Of a stretch of 64,000 bases of DNA, positions 37,002 through 45,221 are shown piece after piece (position 1 is the stretch's first letter; each line of letters opens with the position of its first letter). The stretch is taken from assembly GCF_004765605.1 (NCBI RefSeq), contig NZ_SRLC01000001.1:1426001-1490000 (forward strand), written 5' to 3'. This DNA comes from Hymenobacter aquaticus. GTDB lineage: Bacteria; Bacteroidota; Bacteroidia; Cytophagales; Hymenobacteraceae. The notes beneath the pieces were generated by a model. It was given only the letters and a program-made list of their open reading frames with translations. It was not told where the DNA came from and searched no databases. A program made the position numbers and the translations under genes.

Positions 37002-37033
37002 GGAGCCACTCAGCAACAACGCTAAGTGGCTCC
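37002..37033 (-). terminator. Hairpin of tRNA-terminator type at the left element border
   Basis: GGAGCCACT (37002-37010) pairs with AGTGGCTCC (37025-37033). On the minus strand it follows the displaced tRNA-Arg 3' fragment and is followed by CTTGTTTTATTT. It is probably the original terminator of tRNA-Arg before integration. A related hairpin lies at 50156-50185. Confidence 0.7.
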
Positions 37034-37088
37034 TTTACAAGGTACCCCGTAAGAGATTCGAACTCCTGACCTACTGCTTAGAAGGCAG
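37022..37088. repeat. attL: left copy of the 67-bp direct repeat
   Basis: It matches 50175-50241 except G at 37041 (C at 50194). It contains the last 46 nt of tRNA-Arg, from the anticodon stem to the 3' end, plus 21 nt of downstream sequence. After 37088 the sequence diverges from tRNA, so this is the displaced 3' end. Confidence 0.92.
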
Positions 37089-37201
37089 GAGTATATACGT
37101 ACTAGCCCATTATCAATGACACCCAAAAAAGGCTAAAAGCGGGGTTTTTGGAGCTTTTATCTTATCAGAGCTTACTATCCTTATCGGTCTTTTTATTAGG
37201 T

Positions 37202-37239
37202 TTGTATGAACCGCCGTATGAACCGCAGCCGGTTCATAC
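37202..37239. promoter_or_regulatory. Integrase arm-type sites, left end
   Basis: GTATGAACC occurs twice in direct orientation 12 bp apart (within 37202-37224) and once inverted (37231-37239), at and just after the first integrase start codon. A 23-bp copy of the direct pair with two mismatches occurs at 50123-50145 near the other end. Paired short repeats inside both ends are typical arm-type binding sites of tyrosine integrases, and here they could also let the integrase repress itself. Confidence 0.65.
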
Positions 37240-38558
37240 ACGCTATGAGCAGAACTACCGACAGCAAGGAAGGCACGGCCACCGTGAAGGTGGTGTACTT
37301 CACGGGCAAGGTGCTGGCCAACGGCTCCCACCCTTTCCTGATCCGCATTACCAAGAACCGAAAGCAGCTCTACCGCTCGACGGGCCTCAGCCTGCACCCC
37401 AAATACTGGAACGAGGAAAAGAACGAGATTCGCCGTAGCTGGCCCGGTGACGCGAAAGCCCTGTGGAAAAAGCTCAACGACAAGGCCGCCGCTTACGAGG
37501 CGGCCGCCGACGCCCTGGCCACCCAGGACACCCAGCACGACGCCCAGACCGTGCTGCGCAAGGCCAACGAGGCACGGCTGCAAAGCCGCCGGATTAAGCT
37601 TGTCGCATACTTTGATGAGCTAATCGCCGACCTGACCGCTGCAGCCCAGCTGGGTAACGCCCGGGTGTACCGGGACGCCCGAAACCAGCTGGCCCGCTTT
37701 ATCGAAAGCGAATACCCAGGGGAAAACGACGTGCCATTTGATCGGGTTTCCGTGGCTTTCTGTCTGGAATGGGAACAAGCTATGCGAGCCACCGGCGTCG
37801 AGGAAACCAGCCTTTCGGTGCGCTTCCGGACGCTGCGCGCTGTCTTCAACAAAGCCATAGCCGTAGGGGCGGCGAAGGCTGAGCACTACCCGTTCGCCCG
37901 CACCCGTACAGAGCAGCATAAATTCAGCGTCAGCAAATTTGACGTAACCACCCGCAAGCGGGCCTTGCCCCGGGAGGCCCTGCGCCAGCTCGAGCTGCTG
38001 CAGCCCACCACCCGCCGGCAGCAGCTCGCCAAGGATGCTTTTCTGTTTTCCTTTTACTGCGGCGGCATCAACTTTGTCGACCTGGCCCAGCTGCGCTGGC
38101 AGGACTTGAAGGACAAAGACCCGGCTACGGGCCACCCGCTGCGACTGGAGTACGACCGGCAGAAGACCGGCGGTAAATTCTCGCTGAAGCTGCTGGCTCC
38201 GGCCGCCGCTATCGTGGCCACCTACTCCCCTATTACCAAGGCTGGGCCCAGCAGCTATATTTTCCCGTTCCTCGACGTGCACAAGCACAAGACACCAGCC
38301 CAGCGGCAACGGCAGCTGCATACCGTGCTGGGGTGGGTAAACAGACTGCTGAAGGCGCTGGGCCAGCAGGCCGGTATTGCCACTCCCCTTACAACCTACG
38401 TGGCCCGGCACTCTTTTGCCACCACCCTGAAGCTGAAGGGAGCCAACACGGCACTTATCAGCCAGGCTATGGGCCACAAGTCCCAGGCTATAACGGAAAT
38501 TTACTTGGATTCTTTCGGCTCTGAGCTGATTGATTCAGCGCTTGAGGACCTGCTGTAG
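37206..38558 (+). CDS. int: Tyrosine-type site-specific integrase
   Basis: A 450-residue Bacteroidota-type phage integrase: arm-binding N-terminal domain (VKVVYFTGKVLANGSHPFLIRITKN, ~20-100), SAM-like core-binding domain (~135-235) and catalytic domain. Visible catalytic residues are the second Arg in YVARHSFATT, His in AMGHKSQ and the nucleophile Tyr in EIYLDSF. The first Arg region reads FYCGGINFVDLAQL, with no Arg at the canonical position, as reported for IntDOT. ATG 37245 (MSRTTDSKEG) is a credible alternative start, because a TAGGTTTG box at 37197-37204 would place transcription start beyond 37206. Confidence 0.93.
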   Translation: MNRRMNRSRFIHAMSRTTDSKEGTATVKVVYFTGKVLANGSHPFLIRITKNRKQLYRSTGLSLHPKYWNEEKNEIRRSWPGDAKALWKKLNDKAAAYEAAADALATQDTQHDAQTVLRKANEARLQSRRIKLVAYFDELIADLTAAAQLGNARVYRDARNQLARFIESEYPGENDVPFDRVSVAFCLEWEQAMRATGVEETSLSVRFRTLRAVFNKAIAVGAAKAEHYPFARTRTEQHKFSVSKFDVTTRKRALPREALRQLELLQPTTRRQQLAKDAFLFSFYCGGINFVDLAQLRWQDLKDKDPATGHPLRLEYDRQKTGGKFSLKLLAPAAAIVATYSPITKAGPSSYIFPFLDVHKHKTPAQRQRQLHTVLGWVNRLLKALGQQAGIATPLTTYVARHSFATTLKLKGANTALISQAMGHKSQAITEIYLDSFGSELIDSALEDLL

Positions 38559-38596
38559 TATTATCGTTTCACCCAATAAACCCAGTATATTGCTCT

Positions 38597-39127
38597 ATGA
38601 AAAAACTACTACCTATCCTCGCTTCCCTCTGTTTACTCTCTTCTGTTCCGGCTCAGGCTCAAATTCCAGGCAAGTCAGTAGCTGAGTACACGACTAAGAT
38701 GGGCACCACCTTTCACAAGGGAGATACCATCTTTTTCGACATGGGCACCACCGACGGCGGCGCTTTCAAGTACGCCTATATCCCGCCAAACTTCCTGATT
38801 GGCCTGCCGGAAACGCACTACGGCTCTGCCTACAACAATAACCGCCTTGTAATTAAGGATATTCGAGCCCAGGCCGCCAATAAGCGCATGGCACCCCGCA
38901 CTGTTGCCGTTGTTTCGCCGGGTGGCGTGAACGGCTGTGTAGACCTGGAATCTGCCGAGGCGGCCGGCGAAATCAAAACCAAGAACAACCGAAAGCCAGC
39001 AGCGGCGGCCCAGGCGCCCGCCGCCAGCACAGCTGACGAGCTGCTGAAGCTGAAGGGGCTACTCGACGCCGGCGTGCTGACGAAAGAAGAGTTCGAACAG
39101 CAAAAGGCCAAGCTGCTGAGCAAGTAA
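38597..39127 (+). CDS. Secreted protein with C-terminal SHOCT domain
   Basis: A 176-residue protein with a signal peptide (MKKLLPILASLCLLSSVPAQA, then QIPG). The middle part (residues 25-115) is unassigned. After an Ala/Pro linker comes a SHOCT domain (DELLKLKGLLDAGVLTKEEFEQQKAKLL), a short helical module found at the ends of many unrelated proteins. It starts 38 bp after the integrase and is followed by a terminator, so it may be cargo carried with the integrase. The function is unknown. Confidence 0.8.
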   Translation: MKKLLPILASLCLLSSVPAQAQIPGKSVAEYTTKMGTTFHKGDTIFFDMGTTDGGAFKYAYIPPNFLIGLPETHYGSAYNNNRLVIKDIRAQAANKRMAPRTVAVVSPGGVNGCVDLESAEAAGEIKTKNNRKPAAAAQAPAASTADELLKLKGLLDAGVLTKEEFEQQKAKLLSK

Positions 39128-39153
39128 AACCGCAGTTGCCTGTAATACCGAAA

Positions 39154-39184
39154 GCCCTGGCCTGATAAGCCGGGGTTTTTTATT
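39154..39184 (+). terminator. Terminator after the SHOCT gene
   Basis: CCCTGGC / GCCGGGG hairpin (one mismatch) with CTGATAA loop followed by T6. Confidence 0.75.
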
Positions 39185-39204
39185 TGCCGTCCTCTGCTGC
39201 CTGG

Positions 39205-39369
39205 CTACTTAGGGCGCGCGTCCTCCTCAATCTCCTTAATCAAGAGCATGCGCAACAAGGTCGAGAGGTTGGTCCCGCGCCGCTTTGCCAAGGCCTTCCC
39301 GGCTTCTGCCAGCTCAGCATCAGCCCGTAGGTTTATAAGTGTCTTTTTGGAGGCCGCGTCTTTTTCCAT
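39205..39369 (-). CDS. Ribbon-helix-helix DNA-binding microprotein
   Basis: A 54-residue protein on the opposite strand from nearly all element genes. After MEKDAASKK the chain reads TLINLRADAELAEAGKALAK (strand and helix A) then RRGTNLSTLLRMLLIKEI (turn and helix B), the MetJ/Arc/ParG pattern. A perfect 13-bp inverted repeat lies 24 bp upstream of its start in the divergent promoter region, a likely operator. It probably represses itself and the rightward promoter of the element. An antitoxin is less likely, since no toxin gene is adjacent on its strand. Confidence 0.8.
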   Translation of the reverse strand: MEKDAASKKTLINLRADAELAEAGKALAKRRGTNLSTLLRMLLIKEIEEDARPK

Positions 39370-39392
39370 AGCACAAACTTAGTCATATACAT

Positions 39393-39459
39393 TGTAAAGA
39401 CAAAAGATATATTTTTTTCTTACCTGTATTGCTTTGTATATATTTTGTCTTTACATTTG
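39393..39459 (+). promoter_or_regulatory. Divergent control region: 13-bp inverted repeat plus consensus rightward promoter
   Basis: TGTAAAGACAAAA (39393-39405) and TTTTGTCTTTACA (39443-39455) are exact inverted copies. The rightward promoter has TTG at 39429-39431, 20 bp, then TACATTTG at 39452-39459, so the right arm covers its -7 box. This fits repression by the divergent RHH protein. Confidence 0.75.
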
Positions 39460-39563
39460 TAACAGTTAATGCAAACAAAAAGAGGCCAGCCCCGGCAAGG
39501 ACTGACCTCCGATTTCGAAAAAAGGGCCGGCAAGCCCTATCTCCAACTTCAACCGTAAAGGTA

Positions 39564-39902
39564 ATGAAAAACCAACCTTTGCTCAGCGGCGGCCAAGCCA
39601 TGATGCTGAGCACGATGCGCCGGAATATTCTGGGCATGCTGGAAGATACCGCCGTTTTCGACAGGGCCGAGTGCCTGCGGTGCGCGGAAAATGTACAGAA
39701 GTGCGACTGTGTAGCGCGGCTGCAGCGCTGGTTTCGCAACGTGTACCGGGTGCGCACTGAGCGGGAATTAGCCCAGGCCGTAGCGCTGCGGGCTTCCCGG
39801 GGCCGCACGGCAGACCACGCCGCCGAGCTGGCCCACGAAGCCCGCCACGCCGATTTTACGGCCGAAACCGGCCTCACCTATTCTGATCTTCTTGCCCTTT
39901 AA
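39564..39902 (+). CDS. Small element protein, unrecognised, with Cys cluster
   Basis: A 112-residue protein from ATG 39564. No known domain is recognised. It has three Cys in a cluster (ECLRCAENVQKCDC gives C-x2-C and C-x-C), which could bind zinc. The remainder is helical and rich in Arg and Ala (RTERELAQAVALRASRGRTADH). It is the first gene after the consensus promoter of the divergent region, so it is probably expressed early and controlled by the RHH protein. Confidence 0.65.
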   Translation: MKNQPLLSGGQAMMLSTMRRNILGMLEDTAVFDRAECLRCAENVQKCDCVARLQRWFRNVYRVRTERELAQAVALRASRGRTADHAAELAHEARHADFTAETGLTYSDLLAL

Positions 39903-39913
39903 TTCCCGCACCG

Positions 39914-40279
39914 ATGAACTACGCTAAAAAAGAGCTACACGAGGCCATTGCCTACCTGGAAAAAGCCCGGACACAGGAAAACGAGCTTACAAAAATACTC
40001 CGCGCTTTTATTCTGGGTGAACCTGTGGAAGTTACTTTCCGCACCGCCACCGCCACCGCCACCGCCTTAGCCCCCTCGAAGCAGGGCAAGAAGCTGTTGG
40101 AGCAGCTTCTTGATAAGGCCCAGGGCAATATTATGCACCTTGAAAAACAAGAGGTGTACTGGTGCGGATTGGTGACAGAGGAAGCAGAAATAGAGAGAAT
40201 TAGTGACAAAGGATATTTTGCGGAAATGGCAAAAGCCTTTGGCGTTAATGACTCCAGTGAGCCCACGCCCGCGACGTAA
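39914..40279 (+). CDS. Small element protein, unrecognised
   Basis: A 121-residue, mostly helical protein with charged N-terminal helices (KKELHEAIAYLEKARTQENEL) and an Ala/Thr-rich linker (TATATATALAPS). It starts 11 bp after the preceding gene, indicating an operon. No family is recognised. A terminator follows at 40295. Confidence 0.6.
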   Translation: MNYAKKELHEAIAYLEKARTQENELTKILRAFILGEPVEVTFRTATATATALAPSKQGKKLLEQLLDKAQGNIMHLEKQEVYWCGLVTEEAEIERISDKGYFAEMAKAFGVNDSSEPTPAT

Positions 40280-40294
40280 CAGCTGATATTTTCC

Positions 40295-40335
40295 GATAGC
40301 CCGGCGGCAAGTGGCGCCGCTGGGCTATCTTGTTT
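40295..40335 (+). terminator. Terminator within the element's left gene group
   Basis: GATAGCCCGGCGGC (40295-40308) pairs with GCCGCTGGGCTATC (40316-40329), followed by TTGTTT. Confidence 0.8.
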
Positions 40336-40361
40336 CCTGAACCTAGCAAGCTGGCAAGCTG

Positions 40362-41252
40362 ATGAACAACGGGAAGTATTATGATCTTCTTTTAAAAGAA
40401 GAGCACGCGCTGGAATTGGCTTTGGCAGCAGCTAAAGCAGATCTCGAGAATTATGAAGTCCATTACAGGGAAATGCAAGCAGACCTGAAGTCAGGATTGA
40501 CTGCTGAGCATCTGGAGTCTTTGGGGTTACTTGAGTTTGCAAATTCGCCTACGCCGGCAAAGCCAGACCTGTGGGCATTGGAAACATCAATTGGGCGCTT
40601 TGTTCCCTTTCATCCTGAATTTGAAGAAGGGTTTAAGGGTCTTTTCAAGGGGTACACCCTTACTAATCTGGTATCTCAGCTGTCGCGGTCCGTTGGTTCG
40701 TGGGAATACAAATACCCCACCCTATTCAGCGTAAGAGACGGGGGCGGGCAGTATTTGCTTGATATACTCACAGCGGCAGCACATGACGGTAGCCTGCCCG
40801 AGTCGCCAACTACTCAGCGGGCCGTTGAATGGATTCAAAGCGAAATAGCTGAGCAGAACAGCATAAGCTCCGGCTCTGCCGTGCCGCAGGAGCCACTAGC
40901 CCCACAAAGAAAATCCAGCGCTGTTGTGGATGATATGGGAGGGCTGCTGTACAATAACTACACAGCTCAAGATTTGGACCAGCTCCTTTTCGACATTGGT
41001 TTGCTGACAGATTTACAAAGTCTAACGCCAACAGCAGAGGCAAGGGGCTCTGTCTGGGTTGCTGTAGCAGAAGGATTAAGGCGCAGAAAGCGCCTGAAAC
41101 TAGGGAATCGGTTAGCTGTGCTGCGTGCTTTTACAGCCCGTTACGGCACAGAAATATGCAGCGCCAGCACATTTGGCCGAGCGTACAATGACGCCGTTAC
41201 AAGGGCCGCGGAAATACTTTCTAGTATCGAAGCAAGGCTAGCCCAGCCCTAG
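40362..41252 (+). CDS. Orphan element protein of unknown function
   Basis: A 296-residue protein with no recognised domain. Residues 5-50 form a heptad-rich coiled coil (EEHALELALAAAKADLENYE). The centre has a short Trp/Tyr/Phe-rich stretch (SWEYKYPTLFSVRDGGGQYLLDIL). The last third is basic and helical (GLRRRKRLKLGNRLAVLR). The base composition is visibly less GC-rich than its neighbours, with more AT-ending codons, suggesting a different origin. It stands alone between a terminator and a palindrome, consistent with a separately acquired cargo gene. Confidence 0.7.
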   Translation: MNNGKYYDLLLKEEHALELALAAAKADLENYEVHYREMQADLKSGLTAEHLESLGLLEFANSPTPAKPDLWALETSIGRFVPFHPEFEEGFKGLFKGYTLTNLVSQLSRSVGSWEYKYPTLFSVRDGGGQYLLDILTAAAHDGSLPESPTTQRAVEWIQSEIAEQNSISSGSAVPQEPLAPQRKSSAVVDDMGGLLYNNYTAQDLDQLLFDIGLLTDLQSLTPTAEARGSVWVAVAEGLRRRKRLKLGNRLAVLRAFTARYGTEICSASTFGRAYNDAVTRAAEILSSIEARLAQP

Positions 41253-41254
41253 CA

Positions 41255-41274
41255 GAAATGCAAATTCGCATTTC
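41255..41274. promoter_or_regulatory. 20-bp palindrome upstream of the HTH gene
   Basis: GAAATGC-AAATTC-GCATTTC is symmetric, and GCATTT/TTTTGC half-sites recur to ~41305. It lies just after the orphan gene and ~90 bp before the HTH gene, so it may be an operator for that regulator or end the upstream transcript. Confidence 0.5.
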
Positions 41275-41365
41275 TTTTGCAAGCTGCATTTTTGCACTCT
41301 TTTGCGGGTTTAGAGCCATTCTTTTGTGATGCTCAGCCGAAACACACGGCTGGTTTCTGCATCAC

Positions 41366-41671
41366 ATGGCTACCCTTATTACATCGGGCGTCGATTATGC
41401 CCGTTTTTTTGATGACCTGCGCGCCGTCATTCGCCAGGAAATTGCTGGCGCTCAAAATACCACCCAGGCGGCCCCCGAAGTGGGCGACATTGCCCTTGCC
41501 CAGGAAGTAACCGGGCTCAGTAAACAGCGCATTTACGGGCTGGTTTCTGAGCGGGCTATTCCGCACAGCAAGCGGGGCAATAAATTGTACTTCACCAGGA
41601 CCGAGCTGCTGGGCTGGGTGGCGGCGGGCAGCCGCGAAGTAGCTAAGGGAACGGAGGTGGCCAGTGCTTAG
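41366..41671 (+). CDS. Helix-turn-helix protein, excisionase/regulator type
   Basis: A 101-residue protein. Residues ~40-90 form a MerR-like/HTH_17 winged helix (ALAQEVTGLSKQRIYGLVSE, then IPHSKRGNKLYFTRTELLGW), the pattern used by excisionases and by small regulators of Bacteroidota mobile elements. An N-terminal helix (DDLRAVIRQEIA) probably mediates dimerisation. The next gene overlaps it by 8 bp, so it leads the replication unit. Excision factor or activator cannot be separated here. Confidence 0.82.
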   Translation: MATLITSGVDYARFFDDLRAVIRQEIAGAQNTTQAAPEVGDIALAQEVTGLSKQRIYGLVSERAIPHSKRGNKLYFTRTELLGWVAAGSREVAKGTEVASA

Positions 41672-42017
41672 CACCTTCCGACTCGACAGCAAAACCCAAC
41701 TGCTGGCCCACAACGGCCAGATGTACACCGTGGCGGCCGTAGAGAAAACCGACTGGAAAGCCGTGCCCGCTGGCTCGCTGGTTTTCATTGCCAAAAGCAA
41801 GCTAGGTAGCAGCTACTACTCGCAGCGCGAAGGCGGGGTAATGATTCCCGTTATCTCCGACGACGTGCGGGCCGGCAGAGTCACAGAAAACGGCCTGGCT
41901 GGGCAGGAGGCTCTGCAAGTTCAGCACGAAGACCAGGCCGAGCCCAGCAAATACAGCCTGAAGAGCATCTACCGGATTTACTTCCCGCTGTCTGCTACCC
42001 CGCTGCCTTCGCTGTAG
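41664..42017 (+). CDS. Small element protein, unrecognised
   Basis: A 117-residue protein from GTG 41664, overlapping the HTH gene by 8 bp and therefore translationally coupled. It is predicted to be mostly beta-strand (TVAAVEKTDWKAVPAGSLVFIAKSK), and no family is recognised. It lies 41 bp upstream of the primase-helicase, so a replication accessory role is possible from context only. Confidence 0.65.
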   Translation: MLSTFRLDSKTQLLAHNGQMYTVAAVEKTDWKAVPAGSLVFIAKSKLGSSYYSQREGGVMIPVISDDVRAGRVTENGLAGQEALQVQHEDQAEPSKYSLKSIYRIYFPLSATPLPSL

Positions 42018-42058
42018 CGGCAATTCCTACCCGTTCCTTTCTGCTGCCCTGGCTGCCT

Positions 42059-44551
42059 GTGCGCCGGACAGATTCAACGCTGGCAACTACTCACGTGAAC
42101 GTTTCCTACTACTCCAACCTGTTGGCTTCCGCCGACGGGCAAGCGCTGCCTATTGACCAATTCCTAGCCGGTATTCGCGGCGGGCGCTGGCTGGCCCAGG
42201 TGGCGGCCGTGCGCGCCGCGCTGGGAAAAGCCGACAAGGCAGCGGCCAAACGCCTGCTGCCTTCCGCCACCGTGTCGGGCACGTTCAGCCGCCGGGGCAA
42301 GGATGGACTACAGCAGCACAGCGGCCTGATAGCTCTCGATATTGACGCCGAGCCCAACCCCGGGCTGCAGCTGGCCATTGATCGGAAGCGCATCGAGGCG
42401 GACCCCTACACCTATGCCTGTTTTATCAGCGCTGGCGGAGCCGGGCTGTGCGTACTGGTGCGCATCCCGCCCAGCCACCACGAGGACAGCTTCCGCGCGC
42501 TGGAGCAGCACTACCGCGAAGAGCTGGGCCTGACCATCGACCCCGCCTGCAAAGACGTAAGCCGTGCCCGCTTTGTGAGCTACGACCCGGCCCTGTTCGT
42601 GAATGAGCAGGCCGAGGTATTCGACGAGCTGCTGAGCCCGCCCGAGCCCGCGCGGCCGGCGGCCCCCGCCCCTGCTGCTGAGTACCGCCCAGGCCCAGCC
42701 CGCGAAGGCTACGGCCAGGCGGCGCTGCTCAGGGCCTGCGACAAGGTGCGCACGGCGCTCGACGGGCAGAAGCACGTCACGCTCAACAAAATGGCCTTCC
42801 TCTGCGGCGGCTACATCGGCGCGGGCTTCCTCTCGGAGTTCGAAGCCCGCGAGGCCCTGCGGGCCACCATCGGCGGCCGGGAAGTGACCGACCTGAAGCA
42901 AGCCCACGCCACCATCGAGGACGGGCTGAAGGCCGGCCAGCTGAAACCCGTGCTGCCCGAGCCGCTGCAGCTACACGTGCGCACCCAGCTACGCAAGGGC
43001 CTGGCCCCGGCTGACGTGGCGGCGGTGCTGGCCGTGGGGCATGGGCTGCCCGCTGAGCAGGTTACGGCGGCGGTGGTGGCCATCAAGGAAGAGCAGGCCC
43101 GCCAGGTGCCGCTGCTGACGTTCTGGGACGTTATCGACCCGGGGCAAGACAAGCCAGTGAAGCTCGTGCTGAGCGTGGTGCGCTTCCGCGAGTGGCTGGC
43201 CGCCGCCGGCTTCCGCAAATGTGTCGACGCCAAGCCCGCCGGCCTGGCCCGCGTCTGCGCCCAGGTGGTGGCCGCCGTCGAGGTCAGCGCCGTTATCAAT
43301 TTTCTGCAGGACTACCTCGACGAACTGCCGTTTGAGTTCGACGGCGTGTACCTGTCCCAGCTGCGCGAGTCGGTGCAGCGCCAGAGCCGGCTGCTGTTCG
43401 ACCCGCTGGGCCTGCTGTACTTGCCCGAGCTGGCCGGCGAGTTCCTGCGCGACACCCCCGACGCGCACTACGCCTTTTATCAGGATTGCTGGGTAGAAGT
43501 AACCGCCGCCGGCCGCGTGGCCCGGCCCTACTCGGAACTGCCTGGGCTGATCTGGGAAAGCCAGCGCAAGCCGCGGCCCTTCCTGCTGGCTTCCGATGAA
43601 ACGGCCCGGGCCTGCGACTTCTACCTTTTCCTGCTACACCTGACGGCCCACGACCCCGAACGGATGGACCAGATGCAGCGCGCCCTGGGCTACCTGGTGC
43701 ACGGCTACAAGGATGAAACCAACGCCCGGGCGGTTATCCTGATGGATGAAACCGGCGAGGTGGGCCGCAGCAGTGGGGGCACCGGCAAGGGCCTGCTGAT
43801 GAAGGGCGTGGGCCACATGACGCACGTCAGCCAGATTGGCGCGGCCAGCTTCGATTTTCGGGACCCGTTCCGCTACGCGCTGATGGAGGACGGGGCCCGG
43901 GTGCTCTTCCTCGACGAGTGGAAGCCGCAGCGCAACAGCTTCGATTTGCTGTTTGCCGACATCACCAACGGCTTTGCTATCAACCGCAAGTACCAGGCCC
44001 AGCGCACCATTCCCTTTGAAGAGGCGCCGAAATTCGTACTGGCCTCGAATGATATTGTGACGGGCGACGATGACAGCTCCGAGCGGCGCAAGGTGGAAAT
44101 AGCCCTGGCCAAACGCTACTCGGCGGCCTACACCCCGAAGGATGATTTTCACCGCCCCTTCTTCGGTAAGCACTGGGACGCCGACGAATGGGTGCGCTTC
44201 GATAACCTGGCCCTGGGCTGGGTGCAGCACTACCTGAAGCACGGCAAGCAGCTGCTACTGCTGAAGAATGCCAGCATAGCCGCCCGGGGGCTGGTGCAGG
44301 ACGTGGGCCAGACCTTCCACGAATTTGCCCAGGAGCTTATCGAAGGTGCGCGGGCCCGCGCCGCCGCCGGCGAAGATGCTCGCATCTGGGCCGCTGACGC
44401 CTTCCTGAGCTACCAAACAGCCACGGGCGACAAGCGCACCGGCGCAATCACCTTCAACCGCAAAATGGCCGCCCTGGGCCTGGGAAAAGCGCCGTGTCGG
44501 GAGCGGGGGGCGCGTCAGGATCAGGTGTATTTCTTCCTGGCTACCGAATGA
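42059..44551 (+). CDS. Replication protein: BT4734/VirE-type primase-like domain plus SF3/D5-type helicase
   Basis: An 830-residue protein from GTG 42059. Residues ~1-200 match the BT4734/VirE N-terminal family, related to archaeo-eukaryotic primases, with acidic motif ALDIDAEP, SAGGAGL and DVSRARFVSYDP. Residues ~330-800 form a helicase with Walker A in SSGGTGKGLLMKG, Walker B in VLFLDEWKP and a sensor region FVLASNDIV followed by SSERRKVEIAL (arginine finger-like). Primase-helicase fusions replicate satellites and plasmids. Directly downstream is a region with iterons and an AT-rich tract, its probable origin. Confidence 0.9.
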   Translation: MRRTDSTLATTHVNVSYYSNLLASADGQALPIDQFLAGIRGGRWLAQVAAVRAALGKADKAAAKRLLPSATVSGTFSRRGKDGLQQHSGLIALDIDAEPNPGLQLAIDRKRIEADPYTYACFISAGGAGLCVLVRIPPSHHEDSFRALEQHYREELGLTIDPACKDVSRARFVSYDPALFVNEQAEVFDELLSPPEPARPAAPAPAAEYRPGPAREGYGQAALLRACDKVRTALDGQKHVTLNKMAFLCGGYIGAGFLSEFEAREALRATIGGREVTDLKQAHATIEDGLKAGQLKPVLPEPLQLHVRTQLRKGLAPADVAAVLAVGHGLPAEQVTAAVVAIKEEQARQVPLLTFWDVIDPGQDKPVKLVLSVVRFREWLAAAGFRKCVDAKPAGLARVCAQVVAAVEVSAVINFLQDYLDELPFEFDGVYLSQLRESVQRQSRLLFDPLGLLYLPELAGEFLRDTPDAHYAFYQDCWVEVTAAGRVARPYSELPGLIWESQRKPRPFLLASDETARACDFYLFLLHLTAHDPERMDQMQRALGYLVHGYKDETNARAVILMDETGEVGRSSGGTGKGLLMKGVGHMTHVSQIGAASFDFRDPFRYALMEDGARVLFLDEWKPQRNSFDLLFADITNGFAINRKYQAQRTIPFEEAPKFVLASNDIVTGDDDSSERRKVEIALAKRYSAAYTPKDDFHRPFFGKHWDADEWVRFDNLALGWVQHYLKHGKQLLLLKNASIAARGLVQDVGQTFHEFAQELIEGARARAAAGEDARIWAADAFLSYQTATGDKRTGAITFNRKMAALGLGKAPCRERGARQDQVYFFLATE

Positions 44552-44556
44552 GCCGC

Positions 44557-44839
44557 TGCGGGGTGGATTGAAGTAACCCGCAAAACCTTTTTATATAAAG
44601 CCCTTTCCTCTCTTTTCTTTCTTTTATCCTACTTATAAACGCGGGAAATAAGAAAAGTATAAAAAAGGAATATATATAAAGGTGTTGCGGGGCGGATTGA
44701 TTCGACCCCGCAAACAGGGCAAAAACCGCCGCAGCGCACTGCAAACGGCTTTTAGGTTCCAAAATCCGCCCCGCAATCTACCCCGCAGCCCAGCGAATCT
44801 ACCCCGCACGGCGCAATCCGCCCCGCAATCTACCCCGCA
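44557..44839. repeat. 14-bp iteron family flanking an AT-rich tract
   Basis: Copies in CAATCTACCCCGCA orientation: 44762-44775, 44774-44787, 44795-44808, 44814-44827, 44826-44839, and a diverged one at 44699-44712. Inverted copies (TGCGGGGYGGATTG): 44557-44570 and 44686-44699. The last inverted and first direct copies abut to form a 27-bp palindrome. The AT-rich tract lies between the two inverted copies. Confidence 0.85.
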
Positions 44840-44840
44840 C

Positions 44841-45221
44841 TTCACAGTAGTTCACAGGTCTACGCGCACCTGTAGCGGTCAATAAGACACAATATGACAG
44901 GTCAACGTGCGCGCCTGTAGCGGCTCAGGAGACAAAAGGAGACACATCAACGGGCGGGCGCGGGCTGCTGGGTATACACAATTATACACCCCAACGCGCG
45001 CACCTGAACTTGTCAAAACTTAACATAAAACGGCCCTGGCCGCCTGCAAATGACACCACCCACCACCAGCCCAGCCCGGCCCCCGCCGGCCCCGATGCAA
45101 CAACTTTCGACACCCCTACGCGCGCACGGCAGCTTGTCGGCTTGACACAACTTGACACCCCTACATGTGCGCGGGGAGCCGACCACTTTCAACAATTGTC
45201 AACACCTCAACGCGGGCGCGC
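44841..45221 (+). repeat. Array of 32-bp repeats with 44-46-bp period
   Basis: Seven copies start at 44841, 44886, 44931, 44975, 45098, 45144 and 45190. The unit consensus is GACACAATnnGACA followed by CCCCWACGCGCGCRCCTG. Start-to-start distances are 45, 45, 44, 123, 46 and 46 bp, and the 123-bp gap may hold one or two decayed copies. Spacers are 12-14 bp, and the first two share TAGCGG. An eighth, near-consensus copy lies at 45956-45987. Two ACA half-sites 10 bp apart within each unit suggest protein binding on one helix face. Confidence 0.85.

Noticed and set aside
44841-45221. Array of spaced direct repeats read as a CRISPR
   Set aside because: Spacers are only 12-14 bp and partly alike, the repeats vary, and no cas gene is present. 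A protein-binding repeat array fits better.
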